DNA of 64,000 nucleotides from Phosphoribacter sp044220725 (GTDB lineage Bacteria; Actinomycetota; Actinomycetes; Actinomycetales; Dermatophilaceae). Shown piece by piece: positions 35,346 to 44,352 of this stretch. The stretch covers positions 19,867 to 83,866 of the forward strand of contig JBGAQN010000001.1 of the NCBI GenBank assembly GCA_044220725.1, given 5' to 3'. The position numbers and the translations under genes were made by a program. Below the pieces are notes generated by a model. That model worked only from the letters and a program-made list of their open reading frames with translations, had not been told where the DNA came from and did no database searches. Positions within the stretch are counted from its first letter, which is position 1. Every line of letters begins with the position of its first letter.

Positions 35346-36596
35346 TCAGGCTCGCTGGCGAGCGCCCTCGTCGACGACCCAGAGGTCGACCAGACCGTGG
35401 AAGTGGTCGAGGAACTCGTGCTGCTCGTGGGCCGGATAGGTCGCCTTGACGGCGTCCTTGAGCATCCGGTCGAAGTCGGTCGAGGTGACCCAGTCGAGCA
35501 CTTGCTCGTCCAGGTAGGGCAGGTGCTTGGCGCACCATTCCCAGTAGCGCTCGGTCTCGAAGTGCTCGTCCGCCAGCGCCAGGTATGCCGCGAGCTTGCC
35601 GTCCGCATCCAGGGCCGGGTCGTCGGCGATGGCGAAGTAGCGCTCGGTCTGCAGGTCGACCTGGGCCTTGCGACCGGTGGCCAGGCAATAGACCGACCAC
35701 CGCACGAGTGCCTTGATGGCCCACGGGAAGTAGTAGTGCAACGAGGTGACCGCGACATCGGGGCAGGCGTTGGCGTAGTCGATGGGATAGACCGCGTCAC
35801 CGTTGACCAACAACTCGGCGGAGTTGAACTCCCACCCGAAGAAGGCGTTGACGATCCGGCTGATAGCCACGGTGCGCTCCCCGGCCAGCGGCGAGAGGAA
35901 GTCGTGGGAGACGGCATACCGGCTGTGCATGGGCCGTTCGGGCCGAAAGTCCATGACCATGGTCTCCGGGCCGATGGACAGGGCCCGCGCGAACTTCTCG
36001 TGCGGCACGGTCGCCTGCAAATGCATGAGCATCTCGCCGGACTCGTCATAGGCCCGGTGCAACTGGGCCTCATTCTCGATCCGGGTGACCCCCCGCCAGC
36101 CGCCACCGTCGAAGGGCTTCATGTAGAGGGGGTAGCCCAGGTCGGCGGCGATGGCCGACAGGTCGAAGGGGAGGTTGTATTTGGCCGACGTCGGCGCCCA
36201 CCGGTCGTTGTCGACAGGGTTCTTGTAGGGGACCAGGACGGTGCGCGGCACATCAAGGCCCAGCCGCAGCATGGCGCAGTAGGCGCTGTGCTTCTCCATC
36301 GATTGGAAGGTGAACGGGCTGTTGAGCAGGTAGGTGCGGTTGACGAGGGCAGCCTTCTTGAGCCACTCGCGCGGGTGGTAGTACCAGTGCGCGAGCCGGT
36401 CGATGACCAGTTCGGAGCGCACCGGGTCAACAAGGTCGAACGGCTCGATGGTCAGGCGCTCACTGGTGAAGCTGTGGCGGACCCCGTCCGCGGTCACCAC
36501 CTGCCCGACACGTCGCAGGATCGCCTCGAAGGCGTGGGGCCAGTCCTCCTCGGCACCGAGCAAGAGCCCGATGGGGTGAACGTGTGCCAGGTCCAC
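35346..36596 (-). CDS. ATP-grasp-type protein of an esterase cluster
   Basis: 416-residue protein with an ATP-grasp core: the loop YMKPFDGGGWRGV binds nucleotide, and late acidic/Asn residues occur in YPIDYANACPDV. N-terminal VDLAHVHPIGLLLGAEEDWP is typical of uncharacterised actinobacterial relatives. GTG 36596 lies six bases after AGGAGGG and is chosen over an upstream start. It is the last gene of a leftward group with two esterases and an EntS-like MFS transporter. A carboxylate-amine ligase activity is the family expectation; product and substrates are unknown. Confidence 0.75.
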   Translation of the reverse strand: MDLAHVHPIGLLLGAEEDWPHAFEAILRRVGQVVTADGVRHSFTSERLTIEPFDLVDPVRSELVIDRLAHWYYHPREWLKKAALVNRTYLLNSPFTFQSMEKHSAYCAMLRLGLDVPRTVLVPYKNPVDNDRWAPTSAKYNLPFDLSAIAADLGYPLYMKPFDGGGWRGVTRIENEAQLHRAYDESGEMLMHLQATVPHEKFARALSIGPETMVMDFRPERPMHSRYAVSHDFLSPLAGERTVAISRIVNAFFGWEFNSAELLVNGDAVYPIDYANACPDVAVTSLHYYFPWAIKALVRWSVYCLATGRKAQVDLQTERYFAIADDPALDADGKLAAYLALADEHFETERYWEWCAKHLPYLDEQVLDWVTSTDFDRMLKDAVKATYPAHEQHEFLDHFHGLVDLWVVDEGARQRA

Positions 36597-36725
36597 GGGG
36601 ACCCTCCTCTTGACCGGACGGCGGAGTCCGTTGGGCCCGAGCATGCCAGCAGTGCTGCACCCGTGCCAGGGAAGAAGGTCACCCCGGGGTCACCCGACGC
36701 TTGTCCGCCGTTAGCCCGGCGTTGA

Positions 36726-37472
36726 CTAGCACCACCTGGGCAAATGATGGGCGAACTGGCGCTGCCACCAAGGCCAGTCATGCGCCACGTCGTCGCCCCA
36801 CTCGTCGAGCTCGGCTCGGATGCCCTTCTCCTGCAGCAGTCCTGCCAAGTAACGGCTGGATGGGAGGGCTTGGGTCGGCTCGGTCTCGAACGGTCCGCGG
36901 CCGACCACCATGAGCACGTCCAGTCGCGAGCGCAGCCACTCCAGGTGCCCGCCCGTCAGGTCCGGGACATACCACGAGGGGTTGGTCGCGTATGCCGCGT
37001 CACCCGGTTCTCCCCAGGCATGCCACCGCGACGGGTCGTAGCTGCCGGACAGGGCCAGCGCCTGCGGGAACAGGTCGGCCCGGCGCAGCGCGAACTGCAC
37101 GGCGTGGAAGGCCCCCATGCTCACCCCCGTCGTCACCGGGTCACCGGCCCCTGGCGAATCGGCCCGCAGCCAGTCCAGCACCGGCCCGGTGATCCACCGC
37201 TCGTAGGCCAGGTGGCCCCGCGCTCGATCCTCGATCGATAGAGACCGATTCGACCAGGTGGCCTCGTCGAAGGCATCGACGCAGTAGAGCTTGACCCGCC
37301 CGGCGTCGATGAGGGGGGCCACGGCTTGGATCATCCCTCGGTCGGCGTAATCCCACGCCCGACCCGCCTCGCAGGGGAACACCAGCACCGGCCTGCCCCA
37401 ATGGCCATAGCGCAAGACCGTTCCGGGACGGTCGAATCCGGGGGCAGCAAGTTCGGCGCGGGCAGTGTCCAT
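36726..37472 (-). CDS. Putative esterase (esterase D/PF00756 type)
   Basis: 248-residue alpha/beta-hydrolase without a signal peptide. Visible elements: VLRYGHWGRPVLVFPCEAGRAWDY near the N-terminus, the nucleophile elbow GVSMGAFHA, and a terminal His in DDVAHDWPWW. The family includes S-formylglutathione hydrolase and antigen-85-like esterases. It starts three bases after the stop of the Fes-like esterase gene and precedes the ATP-grasp gene by 130 bp. The substrate is not predictable from sequence. Confidence 0.82.
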   Translation of the reverse strand: MDTARAELAAPGFDRPGTVLRYGHWGRPVLVFPCEAGRAWDYADRGMIQAVAPLIDAGRVKLYCVDAFDEATWSNRSLSIEDRARGHLAYERWITGPVLDWLRADSPGAGDPVTTGVSMGAFHAVQFALRRADLFPQALALSGSYDPSRWHAWGEPGDAAYATNPSWYVPDLTGGHLEWLRSRLDVLMVVGRGPFETEPTQALPSSRYLAGLLQEKGIRAELDEWGDDVAHDWPWWQRQFAHHLPRWC

Positions 37473-37475
37473 GGG

Positions 37476-38546
37476 TCAGGTCCTCGGGGTCCAGGTGCGA
37501 TCGAGCAGGTCGGGGAGCAGTGGGTCGAGCAAGTTTCGCCAGCAGGTGAAGTTGTGTCCGTCGCGGACCTGGGCAGTGCGGACCGACAGGCCCTGTGCAC
37601 CCAGCCGTGCCGCCATGAGCGCGTTGTTGTGTCGGTTCTCCTCGACCGTGCCCCAGCCGAGGGCAACCAACGGTCGGGACGGCGCCGGCTCGGTGTGGAC
37701 CGCCGCGACGAACTCGACAAGGCGTCGCCAGAACTCGAATCCGCTTTCCTGACTGTCGAATTCGGCCGTGAAGAACGATCCGGACAGCAGCAGCAGGCCA
37801 CCGAATGTGCCCGGGTGAGTCCATTCGGTGTGCAGGGCGGCCAGAGCCCCGAGACTGGGCCCGACCAGCACCGGCGGGACTGGTGACGGGTGGGCATCGA
37901 GCAGAGCCGGCACGAGGTGCTCGGCCAGGGCATCGGCGTATGCCGCGGACGCGGCATACCGAGGGTTGCGGTCGCCGGGGACGAGCAGGCACACCCGCAT
38001 CCGCGGCAGCCGACCCGCAGCGACCTGATGCCCGACGAATTGGGTCAGCATGGCGAACCGATCCATCTCCGGGCCGTCGTGTGCGAGCAGGAGCGGGAGG
38101 GGCTCGTCGACGAGTGCGTCGGCGGGTGACCACGTGAGGGTGTCCACCGAGCCGACCGGGGTCTGGCTCACTGTGGCAATGACGCGATGGGCAGGGATGC
38201 CCGGTCCGTCGAGCCAAACGGGCGGCCGGTATCCGGGCAGCGCGAGCCACGCGAGGGTGCCGTAGGCGCCGTCGACCCGACACGGGTTTCGCGGGTCTGC
38301 GAGATAAGCCCGCTCATCGCCCAGGATCGGGTGAGAGGCGGTGAACTGGTATTCGATGCGGTCGACGGGTGGCAGCGGCCAGCGCAGTTCCCAGCCGCCG
38401 GGCACGGCCGTGAGGTCGACAGGCAGGCCAGGCAGGTCCAGGTCGTGCGCGAGCCGCACGTCGCGCAGATCGTGGTCGGGGTCAGCCAGTCGGAACGTCA
38501 CCTCGGTTGCGGTGACGCCGGTCGTCAGCTCACCATCCCCGGACAC
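37476..38546 (-). CDS. Enterochelin-esterase-like (Fes-like) hydrolase
   Basis: 356 residues, two domains. The N-terminal part (about 1-125) is beta-rich like the Fes N-terminal domain: EVTFRLADPDHDLRDVRL and IEYQFTASHPILGDERAYL. The C-terminal alpha/beta-hydrolase has PLLLAHDGPEM, the elbow GPSLGALAA and HNFTCWRNLLDP carrying the catalytic His. No signal peptide. It sits between an EntS-like MFS gene (10 bp gap) and a second esterase gene (3 bp gap). The pair recalls siderophore export plus hydrolysis, but no siderophore synthetase is in the window. Confidence 0.8.
   Translation of the reverse strand: MSGDGELTTGVTATEVTFRLADPDHDLRDVRLAHDLDLPGLPVDLTAVPGGWELRWPLPPVDRIEYQFTASHPILGDERAYLADPRNPCRVDGAYGTLAWLALPGYRPPVWLDGPGIPAHRVIATVSQTPVGSVDTLTWSPADALVDEPLPLLLAHDGPEMDRFAMLTQFVGHQVAAGRLPRMRVCLLVPGDRNPRYAASAAYADALAEHLVPALLDAHPSPVPPVLVGPSLGALAALHTEWTHPGTFGGLLLLSGSFFTAEFDSQESGFEFWRRLVEFVAAVHTEPAPSRPLVALGWGTVEENRHNNALMAARLGAQGLSVRTAQVRDGHNFTCWRNLLDPLLPDLLDRTWTPRT
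37938..37959. repeat. Inverted pair of the dispersed octamer inside the Fes-like gene
   Basis: GTATGCCGCG (37938-37947) and CGCGGCATAC (37950-37959) are perfect 10-bp arms two bases apart, in coding sequence (Tyr-Ala-Ala-Ser-Ala-Ala-Tyr read leftward). Confidence 0.85.
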
Positions 38547-38556
38547 GGGTTCGACG

Positions 38557-39825
38557 CTACCGGTTGGATGCGAGCGAGTCCGGGTCGTTGGTCCGGGCGG
38601 GAGTCAGGCGTTCGAGGCGGCGAACCGACGGGAAGGTGAGGGCGAACAGGATCGACACGAGCACGACGCCCGTGACCACCCAGAGCCACTGCGCGTAGCC
38701 GACCGACTCGGCCAGCGGCCCGGTGATGGCCAGCCCGACGGGCCGCGCCACCAACGAGCCCAGGGTGTCGAATCCATACACGCGGGCCAGTTTGTCGGGG
38801 TCGACGTTCTCCTGAATGGACAGGTCCCAGGCGACGCTGAACATCTCCAGGCCGAAGCCGTGCAGGAAGGCGCCCAAGAGGACCAGGCCGAGGTTGACGT
38901 TGGCCGCAAGCGCCGCAGGGAAGCAGGCTGCGAGGGTGAGGAAGACGGTGCCGATGAAGAGGGCGCGCCGCGGCTGCCACACGAGCGTGACGACGCCGCC
39001 GGCCATAAACCCGATCATGAGCACGGCCAGCGCCCAGCCCCAGGCCGCCTCCCCATAGCCCATTTGAACGACGATGGGTCCCAAGACTCCTTGCGCACTG
39101 GCATAGAACAGGTGATAGACGAGAGCGACCGCGATGAGCACCCACAACCAGGTATGCCGCAGCACCTCCCGAGCACCGTCGACGGCATCCTCGAAGAGGG
39201 AACGACCTGGTTCGGCGTGCGGCCTGGGCAGCGCAACGAACGAGAGGAGGACACCCGCGACGAGCAGGGTGATCGCGTCGATGATGATCGCCCATCCCGG
39301 GCCGACGATCGCCACGAGCATCCCGCCGGCGCTGAACCCAAGCACGCTCGCGGTGTTGCCGGACAGCCGGCGGATCGTGATCGCTCGTTGCAAGAGATAG
39401 CCGGGCACCGATTGCTGGGTCATCGCCGACGAGCTCGGCCCCGACAGCGATCCGAAGATCCCGGTCAGCGCGCTGACCACGGCGATGAGCACCAAACTCG
39501 ACCAGCCTTGGACGAGGCTGATGCCGATGATGGCCTGGGTCACCGCAGACGCGAAGGCGGCACCCTGGACGAGGGCCGCACGGGGTAGCCGGTCGCCGAG
39601 GACCCCGCCCAGCAGCGCCGTGCCGACCTCGGCGACGGCATACACCGCGACGACGAGACCGAGTTGGGTGGCCGTCCCGCCGAGGGAAAGCACCGCGAAA
39701 GCCAACGCCACCGGCGTGACCGAACTGCCGAAGGCGCTGACCAGCATCCCGAGGGTGAGCCAGCGGAAGGGCGGAGATTGCCACGGAGAGCGCAGGGGCG
39801 GGTCCCCACTGATCTCGCCGGACAT
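38557..39825 (-). CDS. MFS transporter, EntS/MFS_3-like exporter
   Basis: 422-residue protein with 12 predicted helices; motif A-like GGVLGDRLPRAALV follows helix 2, and the central segment RRLSGNTASVLGFSAGGMLV is typical of the MFS_3/EntS group. It appears to be the first gene of a leftward operon with two esterases and an ATP-grasp gene. ATG 39825 is used; a GTG nine bases upstream is possible. Export of a small molecule made or cleaved by the downstream enzymes is inferred. Confidence 0.85.
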   Translation of the reverse strand: MSGEISGDPPLRSPWQSPPFRWLTLGMLVSAFGSSVTPVALAFAVLSLGGTATQLGLVVAVYAVAEVGTALLGGVLGDRLPRAALVQGAAFASAVTQAIIGISLVQGWSSLVLIAVVSALTGIFGSLSGPSSSAMTQQSVPGYLLQRAITIRRLSGNTASVLGFSAGGMLVAIVGPGWAIIIDAITLLVAGVLLSFVALPRPHAEPGRSLFEDAVDGAREVLRHTWLWVLIAVALVYHLFYASAQGVLGPIVVQMGYGEAAWGWALAVLMIGFMAGGVVTLVWQPRRALFIGTVFLTLAACFPAALAANVNLGLVLLGAFLHGFGLEMFSVAWDLSIQENVDPDKLARVYGFDTLGSLVARPVGLAITGPLAESVGYAQWLWVVTGVVLVSILFALTFPSVRRLERLTPARTNDPDSLASNR

Positions 39826-39926
39826 GGGTCCCACCGTAAACGTTGGGAGTTGGCCGTGACGTTAGGAGACGTTCAAGAATTGGTAGGAATTGTCGGCGCG
39901 GCGGCCTGAGGCGCCGCCCGGAGTGC

Positions 39927-40415
39927 TCATGACGGGTCAGACCCGGTTGCGGTCACGAGGGTCTCGATCTGCTCCAGGGTCCGGGCCATGTTGACCCGGG
40001 TCTGGGCAGCCATGAGCCGGCGGATCAGCGGACGGGAGAGCGGGGCCTCGCGGGAGATGTCCCACGTCTCGCGGACGATGGTGGCGCCCTCGACGGGCTC
40101 GAGCTCGTAGCGCCAGACCCGGCCGGTGACGACCTTGTCCAGGGGTGCGGCCGCCAGGGTCTGCCAGGCGATGCGCCGGTCGGGCTCGAACTCGATGACG
40201 ACATTGCGGGTGGAATAGCCCACGCCCAGCTTCATCGACATCCCGAACGTGTCACCGAGACCCAAGCGGCGCGAACCGGCGCTGGTGGGCGCGACGACCG
40301 TTCCCGAGCCGTCGATCTGCGGGTGACGGGACGGGTCGGCGAGCAGGTCGAAGATCGCCGCCGCCGGGGCCGGGATCCGGCGCTGGACGGTGACGAGGTT
40401 GCGGGCGTCGGTCAT
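39927..40415 (-). CDS. SRPBCC (START/Bet v1-like) protein, possible Rv0910-type toxin
   Basis: 162-residue polyketide-cyclase-like fold: VTVQRRIPAPAAAIFDLLADPSRHPQIDGSG at the N-terminus, WRYELEPVEGATIVRETWDIS in the sheet, and a long C-terminal helix. The fold binds hydrophobic ligands in a cavity. The gene lies downstream of, and on the same strand as, an MT0933/Rv0909-like antitoxin gene, the arrangement of the M. tuberculosis Rv0909-Rv0910 pair in which the SRPBCC protein is the toxin. Toxicity here is inference; the 190-bp gap between the genes is unusually long for a toxin-antitoxin operon. Confidence 0.72.
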   Translation of the reverse strand: MTDARNLVTVQRRIPAPAAAIFDLLADPSRHPQIDGSGTVVAPTSAGSRRLGLGDTFGMSMKLGVGYSTRNVVIEFEPDRRIAWQTLAAAPLDKVVTGRVWRYELEPVEGATIVRETWDISREAPLSRPLIRRLMAAQTRVNMARTLEQIETLVTATGSDPS

Positions 40416-40428
40416 GGCCTGACGCTAA

Positions 40429-40497
40429 CAGCCGGTATGCCGTGCGCCTCACCATCCGCGCGGAGGGAGCGGAGGGAGGCACCCGGCATACCGGCTG
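40429..40497. terminator. Inverted octamer pair forming a stem-loop between antitoxin-like and SRPBCC genes
   Basis: CAGCCGGTATGCCG (40429-40442) pairs perfectly with CGGCATACCGGCTG (40484-40497); the next eight bases on each side match imperfectly. It lies about 110 bp past the antitoxin-like stop and 14 bp before the SRPBCC start codon. A 20-bp tandem duplication (GGGCGATCGGCCCGCGCTGG) adjoins it. Confidence 0.6.
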
Positions 40498-40604
40498 CTG
40501 GGGCGATCGGCCCGCGCTGGGGCGATCGGCCCGCGCTGGGCGTCGGTGTGGTCGAGCGCGGGACGCTGCCCCCGTTCGACCACACACTCCGACGCGGCGA
40601 GAGG

Positions 40605-41009
40605 TCAGACCTCGTCGGTGTGCGACGCCCACGTGGTGGGGGCGTCCTGCGGGGTCGAGGCGTGAGCGGCCGAAGCCTCGGGAGCGGCTGTCGACTCGGA
40701 CTCGGCCGTCTCGAACGGGGTGTGGTGGGTCGTGGGGCGCTTGGTGGCCAGCTTGTCGACCCCGGAGACGACCTGGGCGCGGACCTTGCCGACGGTGTCG
40801 TGGTACTTGCCCTCGGTGCGCTGGTCGATGGCCGTGCCGGCCTTGTCCAGGAGCGTGGCGACCTTGTCGCGGTTGTCGTGGGCGAGCTCGCCAGCGTGCT
40901 CAATGGCCCGCTTGACGGCCTTCTCGGTGGCGACGGTCAGTTCGTCGATGCGGCGCTCGACCTGAAACTCGTCGAGCTTGGCCTTGAGGGTGTCGGTGAT
41001 CGTGGGCAT
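40605..41009 (-). CDS. MT0933/Rv0909-like antitoxin family protein
   Basis: 134-residue hydrophilic, helical protein. The central stretch KVATLLDKAGTAIDQRTEGK followed by YHDTVGKVRAQVVSGVDKL matches the MT0933_antitox pattern (DKAG..iDekTGGKy.d.i.k). An amphipathic N-terminal helix (TDTLKAKLDEFQVERRIDEL) and a low-complexity Ser/Thr/Ala tail flank it, so it is longer than Rv0909. ATG 41009 has AAGGGGAG upstream. It is paired with the SRPBCC gene downstream. The alternative is a general stress protein of the same helical type. Confidence 0.68.
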   Translation of the reverse strand: MPTITDTLKAKLDEFQVERRIDELTVATEKAVKRAIEHAGELAHDNRDKVATLLDKAGTAIDQRTEGKYHDTVGKVRAQVVSGVDKLATKRPTTHHTPFETAESESTAAPEASAAHASTPQDAPTTWASHTDEV

Positions 41010-41172
41010 GTGGGGATCTCCCCTTGCGGTGCGTGGGTGTCTGGCGCCGGACGGTTCCGGAGCCGCCCAGGTCAACGGGCCTGGGCGTGGCGCTGTTCCC
41101 TTGGCCGGGTCGGGGATTCCCCTGACTCCCCCCTGGCAGGTCAGTCGTCCCCGGCCCCAGCGGTGGCTCGGA

Positions 41173-41385
41173 CTACTCGGGGAGGTCAACGAGCCCCAGG
41201 TGCAGGTGCCGCATCATCTCGATCAGGCCAAGGACGGTGGTCCCGCCCGGCCCTTGGTATGCCGCCTGCCCCGTCTCGGGGTGGACCACCACCGACCGTG
41301 GTTCCCCGTGCCGAGGGATCACGTGTGCAGATCTCACATCAGGTGAAAGATTTGCACGCATGGGCGATAGGGCGACCTCGCTCAT
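41173..41385 (-). CDS. Small hypothetical protein (62-70 residues)
   Basis: The product contains SAHVIPRHGEPRSVVVHPET and ends with TVLGLIEMMRHLHLGLVDLPE. Start is ATG 41385 or, more likely, ATG 41361. No family was recognised and no strong RBS is visible. It fills an otherwise empty gap and keeps the coding GC pattern, which weakly supports it. Confidence 0.4.
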   Translation of the reverse strand: MSEVALSPMRANLSPDVRSAHVIPRHGEPRSVVVHPETGQAAYQGPGGTTVLGLIEMMRHLHLGLVDLPE

Positions 41386-41439
41386 GATCGAGCACTCGGA
41401 CGACCCCTCCCGCGTGCCTGAGGAGAAAACTGCTGTTCG

Positions 41440-43941
41440 TCAGTCGGTCACCCGGGCGCTCGTGGGGTCGTAGAGCGGGCGGAGGGAGACGGTCGCGGCA
41501 TACCTGATGCCGGCGATGTCGACCTCCCACGTGCCGGTCGCGAGCCAGTCCGCGGTCGCCGGGCCGTCCGGGTTGGTGACCAGCGCGAGGCCGACCGCGC
41601 CGCCGAGGGTCCAGCCGTAGGAGCCGGAGCGGACATCGCCGACCGGCACCCCGTCGCGGAGCAGCACTTCGGCGTGGAAGAGCAGCGGCTGCGGGTCGCG
41701 CAGGAGCACCTGGACCAGGCGGCTCGACGGCGGCCCGGCCGCCAGCGCCGCGAGGGTCGGCCCGCGGCCGATCCAGTCGACCGGCCTGTCCTTGGCCACC
41801 GCGAACCCGAGCCCGACCATGGCGAGGGTGTCGGTGTTGTCGATGTCGTGGCCGTAGTCGCGGTAGGCCTTCTCCAGCCGCAAACTGCCCAGCGCCTTGA
41901 GCCCGACATGGCGCATCCCGACCGGCTCACCAGCCGAGACGAGCGTCTCGTAGACGTGGCCCGCGTGTTCGACGGGAATGTAGAGCTCCCAGCCCAACTC
42001 GCCGACGTAGGTGATCCGGATCGCGAGGACAGGTGCGTTTCCCACGTGCACCCAGCGCGCGTCCCGGAACGCGAACCCCTCGGGAGAGAAGTCGTCGTCG
42101 CTCACCGCCGTCATCACCTCGCGGGCGCGCGGCCCCTGGACGTTGACCTGCGCATAGCTCGCCGTCACGTCGCTGACGCGGACGTCCGCCCCCTCGGTAT
42201 GCCGTCCGAGCCAGTTCGCGACGTGCCCGTGCGCCGTGTCGGAGGCGACAACGAGGAAACGCTCGTCGGCCAGGCGGGTGACGGTGAGGTCGGCTTCGGT
42301 CCCGCCGACGTCGTTGACCCATTGCGTGTAGACGATCCGACCTGATTCTCCCGCAACGGGGCCCGCGCTGATCCGGTCGAGAACCGTTGCGGCATCGGGG
42401 CCTTCGACGAGGAACTTGGCCATGAACGACATGTCGATGAGCCCGACGCCGGTGCGGACGGCCTCGTGCTCGGCCCGCCACTGCTCGAACCAGTCCTGCC
42501 GCTCCCAGGAGGGGACGGCGCTCGGGGAGGTGCCGGGGGCGGCATACCAGTCGGGCGACTCCCAGCCCGAGACGTCCTTCATAGAGGCGCCGTGGGCAAT
42601 GAGCTTGTCGTGCAACGGGCTTCGCTTGACGCCACGACCGGTGCGCAGCTGGGTGCCGGGGGCGTGGGCGGCATACACAGTGCCGAGGATCTCGCTCGTG
42701 CGGGCGGCCCGCAGGCGGGGGGCGAGCTGCCACGACTGGAACCGGTCGACGTTGAACGCGGTGACGTCGGCGTCCGGGTGACCCGACGTGATCCATTGCG
42801 CGACAAGGCGACCCATGCCGCCGCTGGAGAGGATGCCGATCGAGTTGAGGCCCGCGCAGACGAAGTAGCCGCGGATGCCCGGCGCCTCGCCGACCGCGGG
42901 CAGCAGGTCGGGCGTGAACGACTCGGGCCCGCAGAAGAAGGTCCGGATGCCCGCATCGAGGGTGGCCGGCACGCGCTCCATCGCGGTGCGCAAGAACGGC
43001 TCCATCCGCTCCCAGTCCGGTTCCAGCGTCCCGAACGAAAAGTCGCGCGGTATGCCGTCCACCCGCCAGGCCGCGGCGCGTGGCTCGAACAGCCCGACCA
43101 TGAGGCCGCCGCCCTCCTCGCGGTAGTAGCCGTATGCCGCAGGGTCCTCGAAGACCGGGGCGTCGGGGCTGACCCCGTCGATGGGTTCGGTGATGAGGTA
43201 GTAGTGCTCGGCGGCCTGGTTGGGGATGACCACCCCGTTGCGCTGACCGAGCTCGCGGGCCCACATGCCGGCGGCGTTGACGGCATACTCGCACTCGATG
43301 TCGACTGTCTCGCCGCTGTCGCCCTGGGCCACGCGGACGGCGGTGACCCGATTGCCTTGAGTGACAACGGATTCCGCGGACACACCCTCGATGATGCGGA
43401 CGCCGAGTTGTTTGGCGCCCCGGGCCAGGGACATGGTGAGGTCGACTGGGTTGACCCGGCCGTCGCCGGGCACATAGAAGCCCGCAAGGAGGTCGTCGGT
43501 CTTGGCCAGCGGGAAGAGGCCGGCGATCTCGCGGGGGGTGATCTCGTGGATCTCCAGGCCCTGGGTGCGTTGGAATGCGGCGATCCGGCGGTATTCGTGC
43601 AGCCGGCCCGGGTCGGCGGCGGCTTCGATGAGCCCGACCGGCTTGAACCCGGTGGCCAGGCCGGTCTCGGCTTCCAGCCGGGCGTAGAGGTCGCGGCCGT
43701 AGAGCCGGATCGCCGTCGAGGTGTGTGACGTCGAGCCGAAACACGTCATCAGCCCGGCGGCGTGCCAGGTCGTGCCCGAGGTGAGCCGGCTGCGTTCCAG
43801 GACGACGACGTCGGTCCAACCCAGGTGGGCCAGGTGGTAGGCGATCGAGGTGCCGATGACTCCCCCGCCGATGACGACGACGCGGGCCCGGGCGGGCAGC
43901 TCGACGGGCCGGGCAGGTTCCACAGGTGCAGCAGCGCTCAC
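41440..43941 (-). CDS. FAD-dependent oxidoreductase-GcvT fusion (dimethylglycine/sarcosine dehydrogenase-like)
   Basis: Predicted oxidative N-demethylase passing one-carbon units to folate. The 833-residue protein has an N-terminal DAO-type flavin domain (VVVIGGGVIGTSIAYHLA) with TTWHAAGLM, where the His is the covalent FAD site in dimethylglycine dehydrogenase, then a linker domain. The C-terminal GcvT-like tetrahydrofolate domain (from about residue 430) has VQGPRAREVM, ITYVGELGWELYIP and the C-terminal barrel PVGDVRSGSYGW. Length and order match the family. The substrate among sarcosine, dimethylglycine and related amines is undetermined. No folate-cycle gene is adjacent. Confidence 0.9.
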   Translation of the reverse strand: MSAAAPVEPARPVELPARARVVVIGGGVIGTSIAYHLAHLGWTDVVVLERSRLTSGTTWHAAGLMTCFGSTSHTSTAIRLYGRDLYARLEAETGLATGFKPVGLIEAAADPGRLHEYRRIAAFQRTQGLEIHEITPREIAGLFPLAKTDDLLAGFYVPGDGRVNPVDLTMSLARGAKQLGVRIIEGVSAESVVTQGNRVTAVRVAQGDSGETVDIECEYAVNAAGMWARELGQRNGVVIPNQAAEHYYLITEPIDGVSPDAPVFEDPAAYGYYREEGGGLMVGLFEPRAAAWRVDGIPRDFSFGTLEPDWERMEPFLRTAMERVPATLDAGIRTFFCGPESFTPDLLPAVGEAPGIRGYFVCAGLNSIGILSSGGMGRLVAQWITSGHPDADVTAFNVDRFQSWQLAPRLRAARTSEILGTVYAAHAPGTQLRTGRGVKRSPLHDKLIAHGASMKDVSGWESPDWYAAPGTSPSAVPSWERQDWFEQWRAEHEAVRTGVGLIDMSFMAKFLVEGPDAATVLDRISAGPVAGESGRIVYTQWVNDVGGTEADLTVTRLADERFLVVASDTAHGHVANWLGRHTEGADVRVSDVTASYAQVNVQGPRAREVMTAVSDDDFSPEGFAFRDARWVHVGNAPVLAIRITYVGELGWELYIPVEHAGHVYETLVSAGEPVGMRHVGLKALGSLRLEKAYRDYGHDIDNTDTLAMVGLGFAVAKDRPVDWIGRGPTLAALAAGPPSSRLVQVLLRDPQPLLFHAEVLLRDGVPVGDVRSGSYGWTLGGAVGLALVTNPDGPATADWLATGTWEVDIAGIRYAATVSLRPLYDPTSARVTD

Positions 43942-44199
43942 CCCCGCAACCTATCGCTGTGCTCCGTCGGCTCGATCCGCCGCTGCCCGTGCCATGCTGC
44001 CGCCCCGCCCGAGCAGGCTATGCCATGTCGAGCCACGAACACTGATCCCTTCGAGCCGCCCCGGGTCTCTCAGGAGGTGAGCGACGGGATCGACGCCAAC
44101 GTCCAAACCGACGGGTCATGGTGGTCCCCAATCACCTGGTTCCTCGTCGAGTCACGCGGTGCTGGGTCGGTTGACGCGCGGCATGGAACCGTCGTGGGC

Positions 44200-44352
44200 A
44201 AGAGTGAGCCCACCACTCGCGGGCTGCTCGACTGCCTCATCGCGGCGGTCGCCTGGCGCCACGAGGCTGCGCTGCTCGCCTACGATGTCGATCTCGCCCG
44301 GATGGCGGCGGTCGGCGGCGCGCCGCTGGATCCGGCCTCGATCGGCCCGTGA
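44200..44352 (+). pseudogene. Remnant of a PIN-domain (VapC) toxin gene
   Basis: The last 47 codons before TGA read TTRGLLDCLIAAVAWRHEA, then ALLAYDVDLARMAAVGGAPLD. This is the C-terminal third of a PIN domain, with the third acidic residue (DCLIAA) and the last (YDVDLARMA). No N-terminal half with a first Asp is found in any upstream frame. The surrounding 43942-44531 gap (590 bp) holds no other recognisable gene. Confidence 0.6.

Noticed and set aside
43762..44034. N-terminal half of a 196-residue plus-strand protein leading into the PIN remnant
   Set aside because: The frame overlaps the antisense of the flavoprotein gene start and has no conserved motifs; only the C-terminal PIN-like part was kept, as a remnant.
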